Shown: piece by piece, positions 45,073 through 53,545 of the stretch
How positions within the stretch are numbered: position 1 is the first letter of the stretch
Layout: each line of letters starts with the position of its first letter
DNA from: Aestuariimicrobium sp. p3-SID1156
GTDB taxonomy: Bacteria > Actinomycetota > Actinomycetes > Propionibacteriales > Propionibacteriaceae
DNA length: 64,000 nt
Direction of reading: 5' to 3'
Assembly: GCF_025144225.1 (NCBI RefSeq)
Contig: NZ_JALXXB010000001.1
Coordinates: 1-64,000 of the forward strand
Notes under the pieces: model-generated
Told to the model about the DNA's origin: nothing
The model's database searches: none
Seen by the model: only the letters and a program-made list of their open reading frames with translations
Translations under genes and position numbers: made by a program

Positions 45073-46263
45073 ATGCCCCGCCCCATCCTGTTGCTGAACT
45101 GCGGATCGTCCTCGATCAAGTACCAGATGATCGACGCCGATAGCGAAGAGGTGATGGCCACCGGCCTGGTGCAGAAGGTAGGTGACTCCTCCCCCGGGAC
45201 GCTGGACCACGAGGTCAGTGGCGAGACCCACCATCTGGAGCGTCAATTCGCCGACCACAAGCATGCCCTGGAGGCCGTGGTCGACATGTTCAACGAGCAC
45301 GGACCCCGACTCGAGAACGTCATCGCCGTCGGCCACCGCACTGTTCACGGTGGTGAGACCTTCCGCCAGACCACCCGGATCAACGACGAGGTCATCCAGA
45401 AGCTGAAGGACCTCTCCGATCTGGCACCGCTGCACAACCCCCCCGGCATCGCGGGCATCGAGGCCGCGATGAGCGCGCTGCCGGGCGTCCCCCACGTCGC
45501 GGTCTTCGACACCGCCTTCTTCAGTGACCTGCCCCCGGCCGCCTACACCTATGCGATTGATGCCGACATCACCGAGAAGCACGGTATTCGTCGCTACGGT
45601 TTCCACGGCACAAGCCATGACTACGTCTCGTCGCTGGCCGCAGAAACCCTGGGACGCGACCGGTCTGAGCTGAAGATCATCGTGCTCCACCTGGGCAACG
45701 GCGCCTCGGCGTCGGCCGTCGACAGGGGACGCCCGGTCGCAACCTCGATGGGTCTCACCCCTCTCGAGGGCCTGGTCATGGGCACCCGTTCCGGCGACAT
45801 CGACCCCGGCCTTCCCGCCTTCCTGCACCGCGAGCTCGACTGGAACGTCGACGACCTGGACACCTTCTTCAACAAGCGCTCCGGCATGCTCGGGATGACC
45901 GGCAAGACCGACATGCGCGAGGTCAAGAAGCTGGTCGACGAGGGCAACCAGCGCGCCGAGATCGGCGTCGGTGTCTACGTCCACCGCCTGGTCGGCTACA
46001 TCGGCGCCTACACCGCCCACCTCGGTGGTCTGGATGCCCTGGTGTTCACCGCCGGCGTCGGCGAGAACGCGGACTGGATCCGTGAGCGGGTGATCAAGCG
46101 CCTCGAGCCCTTCGGTGTGGTGCTCGACGAGGACGCCAACGCCGTGCGCTCCAAGCAGCCGCGCGTGATCAGCACCCCAGAGTCGAAGGTGCCCGTGATG
46201 GTGGTGCCGACCAATGAGGAGCTGTCGATGGCCCGCCAGGTCCTGACGGTGATCGAGGGCTGA
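45073..46263 (+). CDS. ackA: Acetate kinase
   Basis: 396 residues; makes ATP from acetyl-phosphate and releases acetate. ASKHA-fold signatures are complete: LLLNCGSSSIKYQMI, GHRTVHGGETF, FGFHGTSH-type RRYGFHGTSHDYV, HLGNGASASAVD, GLVMGTRSGDIDPGLP, and VFTAGVGENADWIRERV. GAGAAGAG precedes the ATG. Same operon as pta; the following small gene overlaps its stop. Confidence 0.97.
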   Translation: MPRPILLLNCGSSSIKYQMIDADSEEVMATGLVQKVGDSSPGTLDHEVSGETHHLERQFADHKHALEAVVDMFNEHGPRLENVIAVGHRTVHGGETFRQTTRINDEVIQKLKDLSDLAPLHNPPGIAGIEAAMSALPGVPHVAVFDTAFFSDLPPAAYTYAIDADITEKHGIRRYGFHGTSHDYVSSLAAETLGRDRSELKIIVLHLGNGASASAVDRGRPVATSMGLTPLEGLVMGTRSGDIDPGLPAFLHRELDWNVDDLDTFFNKRSGMLGMTGKTDMREVKKLVDEGNQRAEIGVGVYVHRLVGYIGAYTAHLGGLDALVFTAGVGENADWIRERVIKRLEPFGVVLDEDANAVRSKQPRVISTPESKVPVMVVPTNEELSMARQVLTVIEG

Positions 46264-46703
46264 TGAACGCTGCCAAGGGGTGTTCTGCGGAGCTCCTCCT
46301 CGACGGTTTTTCCCGCCTGGTCTCCGACGAAGCCGAAGTCAGCGCCCTGGGGGTCCTGGGTGACATCACCGCCGGCACGATCACCCTGACCGCGCAGACC
46401 CGGGCGGGCGAGGTGGCAGCCCGACTGCACCAGGGCGCCGAGCACATCGTCGAGGCCGAAGACCCCGAGGAGAGCCCCCGAGTCGACCCGCGCCTGCACA
46501 AGCTGCGCGCAGAGGCGAGCGCAGAGTTGGCTGGGGCACGCGTCCGAGACTGCCTCCACGAGCTCGAATCAGCCCTCGAAGAACTCGTGGACAGCGGAGA
46601 GCTCAAGCAGCTCGCCCCTGGGGCAGAGGTCGTCCTGGGCATCACGGGTGCCGATCCCGACGCCGACCGAATCCGGGTGCTGACCCGACCCGAGACCCTG
46701 TGA
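46263..46703 (+). CDS. Uncharacterised protein in the pta-ackA operon
   Basis: 146 residues; family not recognised. No signal peptide or membrane segment. It is acidic and mostly helical, with a likely coiled segment about 85-115 (LHKLRAEASAELAGARVRD, then CLHELESALEELVDSGEL) and a closing beta-like stretch (AEVVLGITGADPDADRIRV). Its ATG overlaps the ackA stop codon (TGATG), so it is translated with AckA. Nothing in it suggests a catalytic site; a regulatory or structural role is only a guess. Confidence 0.7.
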   Translation: MNAAKGCSAELLLDGFSRLVSDEAEVSALGVLGDITAGTITLTAQTRAGEVAARLHQGAEHIVEAEDPEESPRVDPRLHKLRAEASAELAGARVRDCLHELESALEELVDSGELKQLAPGAEVVLGITGADPDADRIRVLTRPETL

Positions 46704-46779
46704 ACCCTGCGGCCAAGGCGGCTGGGCGGGCAACTGACCGCAGGCGGCAGCCCTTTCACCGATCCAGTAAGTTGGGACC

Positions 46780-47562
46780 ATGGCAACTGCATTGGTGACC
46801 GGTGCCACGTCGGGCATTGGTCATGAGTTCGTGCGTCAGCTGGCGGAGAAGGGCGATGACCTCGTCCTGGTCGCCCGCGACGTCGAACGCATGGAACGGA
46901 TCAAGAACGAGTTGGAGGCTGCTCACGGCGTCCGGGTCGAGATTCTGCCCGCTGACCTCTCACTCGCCGAGGACGTCACCCGCGTTGCCGAGCGCCTGGA
47001 GGACCCGACGCGCCCCATCGACATGCTGGTCAACAACGCCGGTTTCGGCTTGCACGTGAAGCTGCTCGACAAGGACGCCCTGGAGACCCACCGCAGGGCT
47101 TTCGCTGTGATGGTGTGGGCCGTGCTCGAGCTCAGCGCCGCGGCCGGACGCGCCATGAGCGCCCGCGGGCACGGCTCCATCATCAACGTCGCCTCCACCT
47201 CGGCCTGGATCCTGTCGGGCAACTACTCCCCCATCAAGGCCTGGGTGCTGCGCTACACCGAGTCGCTCGCCAACGAGATGGCAGGCAGCGGCGTCCAGGT
47301 GACCGCCCTGTGCCCCGGTTGGGTGCACACGGAGTTCCACGAACGCGCCGGCATGGGCACCACCAAGCTTCCCGACCTGGTCTGGGTTGACGTCGATGAC
47401 CTGGTGCGCGAGGCGCTGGCGGACAATGCCCGGGGGCGCATCGTCTCGATTCCGACCTGGAAGTGGAAGGCCGCCACGACCTTTGCCACCCACGTCCCGC
47501 GCGGCTTCATCCGCTGGTTCAGCCGCAAGCTGACCTCCAGCCGCAGCAAGGGTGCCAAGTGA
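46780..47562 (+). CDS. Short-chain dehydrogenase/reductase
   Basis: 260 residues. Classical SDR: TGATSGIG cofactor loop (residues 8-15), NNAG, catalytic Ser in NVASTSAW, and YSPIK supplying Tyr and Lys. The C-terminal SRKLTSSRSKGAK is basic and may contact the membrane. It heads a three-gene operon with an acyltransferase and an alkyl-DHAP-synthase-like flavoprotein. By analogy with animal DHRS7B it could reduce acyl- or alkyl-DHAP; it could also be a fatty-aldehyde reductase. TAAGTT (46768-46773) makes it leaderless. Confidence 0.88.
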   Translation: MATALVTGATSGIGHEFVRQLAEKGDDLVLVARDVERMERIKNELEAAHGVRVEILPADLSLAEDVTRVAERLEDPTRPIDMLVNNAGFGLHVKLLDKDALETHRRAFAVMVWAVLELSAAAGRAMSARGHGSIINVASTSAWILSGNYSPIKAWVLRYTESLANEMAGSGVQVTALCPGWVHTEFHERAGMGTTKLPDLVWVDVDDLVREALADNARGRIVSIPTWKWKAATTFATHVPRGFIRWFSRKLTSSRSKGAK

Positions 47563-48398
47563 GCAAGTCCGAAGGCTCCGGCGGGTTGCCGACCCGCAAG
47601 GCCGGCGAGTTGCGCGACAAGTACGCCAACCCGCTGCAGGCGGTGGCCCGACGCGCCACCCGGATGCTGCTGCTCAAGCCCTACGTCTGGCGCCTCCTGC
47701 GGGTCCAGGTACACGGGGTGGAGAACCTGGAGGACTGTCCCGATACCTTCGTGGTGGTCGGCAATCATTCCAGCCACTTCGACACCCCCCTGATCTATGG
47801 TTCGCTGCCCCCGCGGATGGCGCGATACCTCTCGGCCGGCGCCGCCGCTGACTACTGGTTCCGCGACTGGGGACGCTCGACGGTGGCCTCCCACTTCTTC
47901 AATGCGTTTCCCGTGGAACGCTCCCGCAAGCCGAGCGAGAAGAAGAAGGAAGCGCCGGACCCCAAACGCGACGAGAAGGCCCGCTCGCACCGCGGGCTGG
48001 CTGCCGCGTTGCTGAGTGATGGCGTCCCGATCCTGCTCTTCCCCGAGGGTGGACGCAGCTACACCGGCGCCATGGGCGTCTTCACCCCCGGTGCCGCCGG
48101 GCTCGCGATCAGCCGCAACGTGCCAGTCGTGCCAGTGGCGATCGTGGGCGCCTTCGCCGCCTGGCCGCCCCACCAGAAGCACCTGCCCAAGGGGCGCCCG
48201 CCCGTCCACGTCGTCTACGGCCACCCGATGCGGCCCAATCCCGGCGAGATCACCTACCGTTTCAACGAGCGGATCCGCCGCAAGATCATCGAGCTTCATG
48301 ACACGACTGCGCGGGCCTACGGCATGAAAACACTGGCGGAGTACGCGCGCATGGTAGCCATCGAAAAGTCCCGCACCCAGAACAAGGAGACCCCATGA
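47559..48398 (+). CDS. PlsC-type 1-acyl-glycerol/DHAP acyltransferase
   Basis: 279 residues. The acyltransferase HX4D motif is in VGNHSSHFDTPLIYG, and the second block is LFPEGGRSYTGAMG (substrate-binding Glu-Gly), with PVVPVAIVGAFAAWP and VHVVYGHPM following. Peripheral membrane enzyme transferring an acyl chain to a glycerol or DHAP backbone. GTG 47559 overlaps the SDR stop (GTGA) and the next gene overlaps its stop by 4 bases, so the three are translated together. Acyl acceptor is inferred only from the operon. Confidence 0.88.
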   Translation: MSKSEGSGGLPTRKAGELRDKYANPLQAVARRATRMLLLKPYVWRLLRVQVHGVENLEDCPDTFVVVGNHSSHFDTPLIYGSLPPRMARYLSAGAAADYWFRDWGRSTVASHFFNAFPVERSRKPSEKKKEAPDPKRDEKARSHRGLAAALLSDGVPILLFPEGGRSYTGAMGVFTPGAAGLAISRNVPVVPVAIVGAFAAWPPHQKHLPKGRPPVHVVYGHPMRPNPGEITYRFNERIRRKIIELHDTTARAYGMKTLAEYARMVAIEKSRTQNKETP

Positions 48399-50149
48399 AC
48401 AATGCGCTTCGAGCCGGTGTGAAGAACCAGAAGTGGTGGGGTTGGGGTGATGAGGGCACGAACTACTCCTTCGACAACAAGCCCAAGTTCGCTCCCTTCG
48501 TGAAAGAGAAGCTGGGCGTCGACATCAATGCTGTACCGGTGAAACGGCCCTCGTTCAGTGACCTGAACGTCCCGGAATCGCTGCTCACCGACGAGCTGCG
48601 GGCGTCCCTGGTCGAGGCGCTGGGTGAGGAAAACGTCTTCACCGACGACGAAACCCGCGTCATCCACGCCTTCGGCAAGGGAGTGCGCGACCTGGTGCGC
48701 GTGCGCCGCGGCGAACTCGGGCGCGTCCCTGATGTGGTCGTGTATCCGGGATCCGAAGATGACGTGATCGACGTGATGGACGCGGTGATCGCGGCGGACG
48801 GCGTGCTCATCCCCTACGGCGGCGGTTCGAACATCGTGGCCGCTCTGGAAGCTGTGCCGGGCGAGACCCGCCAGGTGGTCAGCGTCGACATGGGCCGCCT
48901 GAACAAGGTCCTCGAGATCGATGAGGTCTCCGGCATCGCGCGGATCCAGGCCGGCACCTACGGGCCCGCGATGGAGGAGCAGCTCAACGCCAAGGGCTGG
49001 ACCCTGGGCCATTTTCCCGACTCCTTCATCTGGTCGACCGTCGGTGGCTGGGTCGCGACCCGTTCCTCGGGTGCGCAATCGGACAAGTACGGCGACATCG
49101 CCGACATCACCCGCGGCATGCGCGTCGTGCTGCCTTCGGCCACCGCTGGTGAGCGGGTGCCCGGGCAGTGCACCCAGGTGCTGCATCTCAACCCGCTGCC
49201 GAGCTCGTCGTCAGGCCCCAGCGTGCGGGAGATGATGCTCGGCTCCGAGGGGCGTCTGGGCATCATCACCGAGGTGTCGATGAACGTTCACAAGCTCGCC
49301 GAGGCGCGCGAGATCCAGGCCTACTTCTTCCCCGACTATGACTCGGGGCTCAAGGCTGCCGAAGAGATCTGCCACTCCGATGCGTCCCCGATGATGGTGC
49401 GCGTCTCGGACGCCAACGAGACCAAGTTCACCATGGCCAACGGCGCGAAGTCCTCGACGATCAGCCACTACATGAGCAAGGCGATCCAGCAGGTCATGGT
49501 CGCCAAGGGCATGGACCTGGACCAGATCTGCCTGAGCTTCATCGGCTTCGAGGGCTCCCCGGTCAACGTGCGCTTCCAGAAGTCCTTGGTGGGGCGCATC
49601 GTGCGCAAGTGGGGCGGCCTGGCCGTCGGCAAGGGCCCGGGAAGCTTGTACGACCAGAAGAAGTTCGACATTCCCTACATCCGCGACTTCCTACTCGACC
49701 GCGGCATCCCCGCCGACGTCTCGGAGACCGCCACTCCGTGGTCGCTGACCAAGACCATCCACGACGAGACCGTGAAGCGGGCCGAGGAGGCCTTCGAGAA
49801 GGCCGGGCACAAGGGCTTCATCATGTGCCACCTCTCCCACAGCTACTCCTCAGGGGCCTGCCAGTACTTCACCTTCGCGATCGCCGACTCCTCCGAGAGC
49901 AATCTGGAGAGCTACGACATGGTCAAGCAGGCCGTGCAGCAGAGCTTCGTTGACCTCAAGGGCACCGTCAGCCACCACCACGGTGTGGGCGAGGAGCACT
50001 CGCCCTGGATGGCCCAGGACATCTCCGAAGCCGGCGTGCACATCCAGAAGGTGCTCTTCGACGGCGTCGACCCGGGCAGGAACCTGAACCCCGGAAAGAT
50101 CGTCCACGACGGGCAGCCAGGGGTTTCCAGCAACTCCAAGCAGAGCTGA
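48395..50149 (+). CDS. Alkyl-dihydroxyacetonephosphate-synthase-like FAD enzyme
   Basis: 584 residues of the vanillyl-alcohol-oxidase flavoprotein family. The N-terminal QKWWGWGDEG is the AGPS hallmark. A PCMH-type FAD domain follows (about 105-285) with DVVVYPGSEDDVIDVMDA, IPYGGGSNIVAAL and GHFPDSFIWSTVGGWVATRSSGAQS, and the C-terminal active-site HHHGVGEEHSPW with histidines in place. In eukaryotes AGPS swaps the acyl chain of acyl-DHAP for a fatty alcohol, forming the ether bond. Context (acyltransferase plus SDR) supports ether-lipid synthesis; a D-lactate-dehydrogenase-like role remains possible. Confidence 0.88.
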   Translation: MNNALRAGVKNQKWWGWGDEGTNYSFDNKPKFAPFVKEKLGVDINAVPVKRPSFSDLNVPESLLTDELRASLVEALGEENVFTDDETRVIHAFGKGVRDLVRVRRGELGRVPDVVVYPGSEDDVIDVMDAVIAADGVLIPYGGGSNIVAALEAVPGETRQVVSVDMGRLNKVLEIDEVSGIARIQAGTYGPAMEEQLNAKGWTLGHFPDSFIWSTVGGWVATRSSGAQSDKYGDIADITRGMRVVLPSATAGERVPGQCTQVLHLNPLPSSSSGPSVREMMLGSEGRLGIITEVSMNVHKLAEAREIQAYFFPDYDSGLKAAEEICHSDASPMMVRVSDANETKFTMANGAKSSTISHYMSKAIQQVMVAKGMDLDQICLSFIGFEGSPVNVRFQKSLVGRIVRKWGGLAVGKGPGSLYDQKKFDIPYIRDFLLDRGIPADVSETATPWSLTKTIHDETVKRAEEAFEKAGHKGFIMCHLSHSYSSGACQYFTFAIADSSESNLESYDMVKQAVQQSFVDLKGTVSHHHGVGEEHSPWMAQDISEAGVHIQKVLFDGVDPGRNLNPGKIVHDGQPGVSSNSKQS

Positions 50150-50191
50150 GGCGCGCTCAACGGCCCCACCCTTGCAGCTTCTGCGGCTTCG

Positions 50192-50208
50192 ATATCACGG
50201 GATATACT
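50192..50208 (+). promoter_or_regulatory. Palindrome and -10 of the vapBC promoter
   Basis: ATATC-ACGG-GATAT (50192-50205) is an inverted repeat overlapping TATACT (50203-50208), a good -10. A ribbon-helix-helix antitoxin follows, so this is the likely autoregulatory operator. Confidence 0.55.
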
Positions 50209-50225
50209 GGGGTTGGAGGTGTGCC

Positions 50226-50447
50226 ATGCCCGACGTTCTGATTCGAAACTTCCCTCAGCATGAACTGAAGCTCCTCGATGACCAGGCAGCTCGGCTCGGT
50301 CTGTCGCGGAGCGAACTGATCCGCAGGAAACTGCACGAAGAGGCGGTCCGCTCCCAGGCGTCCGTGAGCGCCAGCCAACTGAGCGAGCTCGGCGATCTGT
50401 TTTCCGGGCTTGGCGATGAGGAGTTGATGAGGACCGCGTGGTCGTGA
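50226..50447 (+). CDS. vapB: FitA/VapB-type ribbon-helix-helix antitoxin
   Basis: 73 residues. The N-terminal RHH fold ([34 protein letters not shown]) binds DNA; the C-terminal acidic tail ([17 protein letters not shown]) would occupy the toxin active site. GGAGGTG lies before ATG 50226. Overlaps the PIN-domain gene by 10 bases, the classical antitoxin-toxin order. Confidence 0.88.
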   Translation: MPDVLIRNFPQHELKLLDDQAARLGLSRSELIRRKLHEEAVRSQASVSASQLSELGDLFSGLGDEELMRTAWS

Positions 50448-50857
50448 CGTCCTGGTTGATCGACAAGTCCGCGCTCGCCAGGCTGCATCTCGCCACAGAG
50501 GCCAATGATTGGGCGTCGCGCATCAGTCGGGGACTGGTGGCGGTGACAACGGTGACGCGTCTGGAAGCCGGTTTTTCGGCACGCAATCTCGCTCATCATG
50601 AGCAGCTGATCGGCGGCGTCCCCATGGCGCTGATGCCGGTCGAGTACCTGACGCCTGCCATAGAGGACCGCGCGCTGGCAGTCCAGCGGCTGCTCGCTGC
50701 CCAGGGGCACCATCGGGCACCGTCCGTGCCGGACCTGCTGATCGCGGCAACGGCTGAGCTCTCGCGCCGCATCCTGTTGCACGTCGACAAGGACTTTGAA
50801 CTGATTGCCGAGGTCACCGGCCAGACTGCGGAACGCCTCAATGTCATTCCTCAATGA
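50438..50857 (+). CDS. vapC: PIN-domain ribonuclease toxin
   Basis: 139 residues. The PIN acidic residues are present: Asp in SWLIDKSAL, Glu in [11 protein letters not shown], Asp in [11 protein letters not shown], and Asp in [11 protein letters not shown], so it should cleave RNA with Mg2+. Starts at GTG 50438 within the antitoxin end. Completes a VapBC pair located between the ether-lipid-like operon and the FemX-like gene; the target RNA (often tRNA or rRNA) cannot be told. Confidence 0.9.
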   Translation: MVVTSWLIDKSALARLHLATEANDWASRISRGLVAVTTVTRLEAGFSARNLAHHEQLIGGVPMALMPVEYLTPAIEDRALAVQRLLAAQGHHRAPSVPDLLIAATAELSRRILLHVDKDFELIAEVTGQTAERLNVIPQ

Positions 50858-50978
50858 CGCAGCACGCCCTCACCACTAACTTCGGCACCGTCACCGCGTT
50901 GTCGAGTGAGACTGCGCAGACGTGATCCAGTCCGTTCTCCTCAGCTTCAGCATCCGCCCACCCCGGTAGTCTGGGCCC

Positions 50979-52211
50979 GTGATCCAGATCAGGCAGATCC
51001 AGGCCGCCGAGCACCTCGCCTTTCTCGAGAAGGTGTCGGCTCCCGGCTCCGACTTCCCCGCGACCATCAGCTTCCTGCAGACCCCCGCGTGGGCGAAGGT
51101 GAAGCCGGAATGGAAGCCGGAAATGCTGGGATTCTTCGACGGTTCCGAACTGGTCGGCGTCGGTCTGGTGCTGAACCGCGCACTGCCGAAGATCAAGCGT
51201 CACTTGGCCTACCTGCCCGAGGGACCGGTCCTGGACTGGACCCGCAATGACGTCCCCGAGATGCTCGACGCGCTGGTGAAGCACTGCCGCAAGCAGGGCG
51301 CCTTCGCGGTCCGCATCGGGCCCACCATCAACCACCGCGTCTGGCACACCGACACCATCAAGGACGCCATCGCCGACGACTCGGTCACCAGCATCGCCGA
51401 CGTCCCCGCCGATGAGACCGTGCGCGAGGCGACCCGCCTGCGCAACACCCTGGAACACCTGCGCTGGCGCGCCCCCACGTCGGAGGAGGGTTTCGCCGCC
51501 GGCCAGCCGATGTTCAACTTCCAGCTGCCGCTGGTCACCCGCAACGAGGACGGCTCGGTCACCCGCAAGAGCGCCGACGAGGTGCTCAAGGGCATGAACC
51601 AGCTCTTCCGCCGCAACATCAAGAAGGCCGACAAGTCCGGCGTCACCATCCGACAGGGCGGACGTGAGGACCTGGCCGCTTTCCACAAGGTCTACCTCGA
51701 GACCGCCGAACGCGACCGCTTCACAGGACGCCCGCTGGGCTACTTCGAGACCATGTGGGACGCGCTGACCGCCGAGAACCCGGATCGGATGCGCGTCTAC
51801 CTGGCCGAGCACGAGGGTGACGTCGTCGCTGCCACCACCTGGATCCAGGTCGGACGCCACGCCTGGTACTCCTACGGGGCCTCCACCAATGCCAAGCGCG
51901 AGGTGCGTGGTTCGAACCGCATCCAGTGGCAGATGATCCAGGACTCCATCGATGCCGGCGCCGAGGTCTACGACCTGCGCGGCATCACCCCTGGCGTCGG
52001 CGCGGACGACCCGGAGATCGGCCTGATCCAGTTCAAGGTCGGCACCGGCGGTCAGGCCGTCGCCTACATCGGCGAGTGGGACAAGCCGATCAACTGGCCG
52101 CTCTACTCAGCCTTCACGGCGTACATGAACCGTGACAAGCTGCCGCGTCCCAAGGCCGTGGTGGCCGGTGGCGTCAGCGCCATTCGCGGTCTGGTCGGTG
52201 GACGCCGATGA
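50979..52211 (+). CDS. FemX/FemAB-family peptidoglycan bridge aminoacyltransferase
   Basis: 410 residues. Transfers an amino acid from aminoacyl-tRNA to the stem peptide of a peptidoglycan precursor, on the cytoplasmic side. FemAB-type features: FLQTPAWAKVKPEWKPE, a tandem GNAT fold, NQLFRRNIKKADKSGVTIRQG, and the conserved C-terminal YSYGASTNAKREVRGSNRIQWQMI / YDLRG(I)TPGV motif. No coiled-coil arm, as in FemX. Leaderless GTG 50979 after TAGTCT (50967-50972). Coupled to an alanine-racemase-like gene; the bridge residue is probably Gly or Ala. Confidence 0.88.
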   Translation: MIQIRQIQAAEHLAFLEKVSAPGSDFPATISFLQTPAWAKVKPEWKPEMLGFFDGSELVGVGLVLNRALPKIKRHLAYLPEGPVLDWTRNDVPEMLDALVKHCRKQGAFAVRIGPTINHRVWHTDTIKDAIADDSVTSIADVPADETVREATRLRNTLEHLRWRAPTSEEGFAAGQPMFNFQLPLVTRNEDGSVTRKSADEVLKGMNQLFRRNIKKADKSGVTIRQGGREDLAAFHKVYLETAERDRFTGRPLGYFETMWDALTAENPDRMRVYLAEHEGDVVAATTWIQVGRHAWYSYGASTNAKREVRGSNRIQWQMIQDSIDAGAEVYDLRGITPGVGADDPEIGLIQFKVGTGGQAVAYIGEWDKPINWPLYSAFTAYMNRDKLPRPKAVVAGGVSAIRGLVGGRR

Positions 52212-53242
52212 GCCTCACCCTGCACCTCGACCTCCAGCCCTGGCGTGAGCATCTGGACGCCACCAGGGACGCGATCCCCGGGCTGGTCCCGGTGGCGAAG
52301 GGCAATGGCTACGGTTACGGCCTGCAGCGACTCGGGGCCGAAGCGGAACGCATGGGCGTCCCGGTGCTGGCGGTCGGGACCTCACAAGAGGTGGCGGCCG
52401 TGCGCGAGGGCGGTTGGGAGGGTGATGTCGTCGTCCTCACCCCGTGGTCGCGCCATGACGAGGTCGCCACCGGGCTGTTGGCCGATGATCGCGTGATCAC
52501 CACCGTCGCTCGGGTCGATGACCTGGCCGAGGTGGGGCGCCTGCGTCCGGGAGCGCGGGTGATCGTGGAGCTGCTCACCTCGATGAAGCGCCACGGCGTG
52601 AGCGTTGACGACGTGACCCGCGTGCGCGGGCTGCTCGAGCAGGTCTGCTTCGAGGGCTGGACGATCCACCTGCCGATGAAGGCTGCTGACCCGCTCGGCG
52701 AGGCGCACGCATTGGCCGCCGCTGCGATCGTCGAGGTGGAGGCGCCGGTGTGGCTGTCGCACCTCTCCCCCGCCGACTTCGCCACCCTGACCTCCCGGCT
52801 GCCGGTGGTCACCCACCTGCGGATGGGCACCAAGCTCTGGCTGGGCGCACCGAAGACTCGGCGCGTGACGGCACGCGTCCTCGACCTGCACCCGGTCAAG
52901 CGCGGCGAGAAGGTCGGCTACTGGCAGCACCGCATGCGCAGCGAGGGCTGGGTGGTCGTGGTCTCCGGTGGCACCGCCAACGGCGTGGCGCTCACCGCGC
53001 CCACCTCGGGCGCCACGCTGAAGCAGCGCCTGGTGACCGCGGCGTCCGGCGCGATGGACGCCACCGGTTTCGCGCTCTCGCCCTACACGATCGCTGGCAA
53101 GAAGCGGATGTTCGTCGAGCCCCCGCACATGCAGTCCAGCTTGGTCTTCCTGCCCGGGGCGGGGTCGGTGGCGATCGGGGATGAGGTGCCCGTTGAGCTC
53201 CGCCTGACCACCGCCACCGTCGACCGGATCATCGAGCACTGA
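52208..53242 (+). CDS. Alanine-racemase-like fold-III PLP protein
   Basis: 344 residues. The N-terminal domain is the PLP-binding TIM barrel of alanine racemases with the Schiff-base lysine in PVAKGNGYGYG (consensus VKANAYGHG). The C-terminal beta domain is present (HPVKRGEKVGYWQ), but where Alr has GYADGY with the second catalytic tyrosine this protein has SGGTANGV, so the normal two-base mechanism looks lost. The ATG overlaps the stop of the FemX-like gene (ATGA). It may supply or bind an amino acid for the peptidoglycan bridge, or be a PLP carrier/regulator. The true housekeeping Alr is not seen in this window. Confidence 0.8.
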   Translation: MSLTLHLDLQPWREHLDATRDAIPGLVPVAKGNGYGYGLQRLGAEAERMGVPVLAVGTSQEVAAVREGGWEGDVVVLTPWSRHDEVATGLLADDRVITTVARVDDLAEVGRLRPGARVIVELLTSMKRHGVSVDDVTRVRGLLEQVCFEGWTIHLPMKAADPLGEAHALAAAAIVEVEAPVWLSHLSPADFATLTSRLPVVTHLRMGTKLWLGAPKTRRVTARVLDLHPVKRGEKVGYWQHRMRSEGWVVVVSGGTANGVALTAPTSGATLKQRLVTAASGAMDATGFALSPYTIAGKKRMFVEPPHMQSSLVFLPGAGSVAIGDEVPVELRLTTATVDRIIEH

Positions 53243-53250
53243 TCCGTCGA

Positions 53251-53472
53251 TCACAGCAAGCGATCGGCCTGCCAGTCGGCAGCTGATTCGAAGTAGTCGG
53301 CGTCCGGCGGAGTAGTCGCCATGGCACGTCGAACAGCGTCGAACCGCTGGCGTCGCGCCTCGTCGTCCAGCAGCCTTTCGATGTGCTGCTCCAGCGACCG
53401 ACCGTTGGACATCGCGGCCAGCCGCAGTCGCTCGTGGAGCTCTTGTGGGATGTCGATGGTCACCATGGCCAT
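53251..53472 (-). CDS. Orphan FitA-like antitoxin
   Basis: 73 residues from ATG 53472. N-terminal ribbon-helix-helix (MVTIDIPQELHERLRLAAMS, NGRSLEQHIERLLDDEARR), and a C-terminal tail ending DYFESAADWQADRLL that resembles toxin-binding tails. No toxin gene follows: the next bases are the end of the racemase-like gene, 9 bases away and convergent. CATACT on the minus strand ends 6 bases before the ATG. It may be a relic of a lost module or a trans-acting antitoxin. Confidence 0.72.
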   Translation of the reverse strand: MAMVTIDIPQELHERLRLAAMSNGRSLEQHIERLLDDEARRQRFDAVRRAMATTPPDADYFESAADWQADRLL

Positions 53473-53545
53473 GAAGCCAGTATGCCGATCGCCCAGTGGC
53501 ACTGCGATAGCCTGACAATGACCTGCCCACGGCCGAGGAGACCTG

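Noticed and set aside
51905..51921. GGTTCGAACC resembling a tRNA T-loop
   Set aside because: Lies inside the FemX-like coding region with no acceptor or anticodon stem around it; no tRNA found elsewhere.
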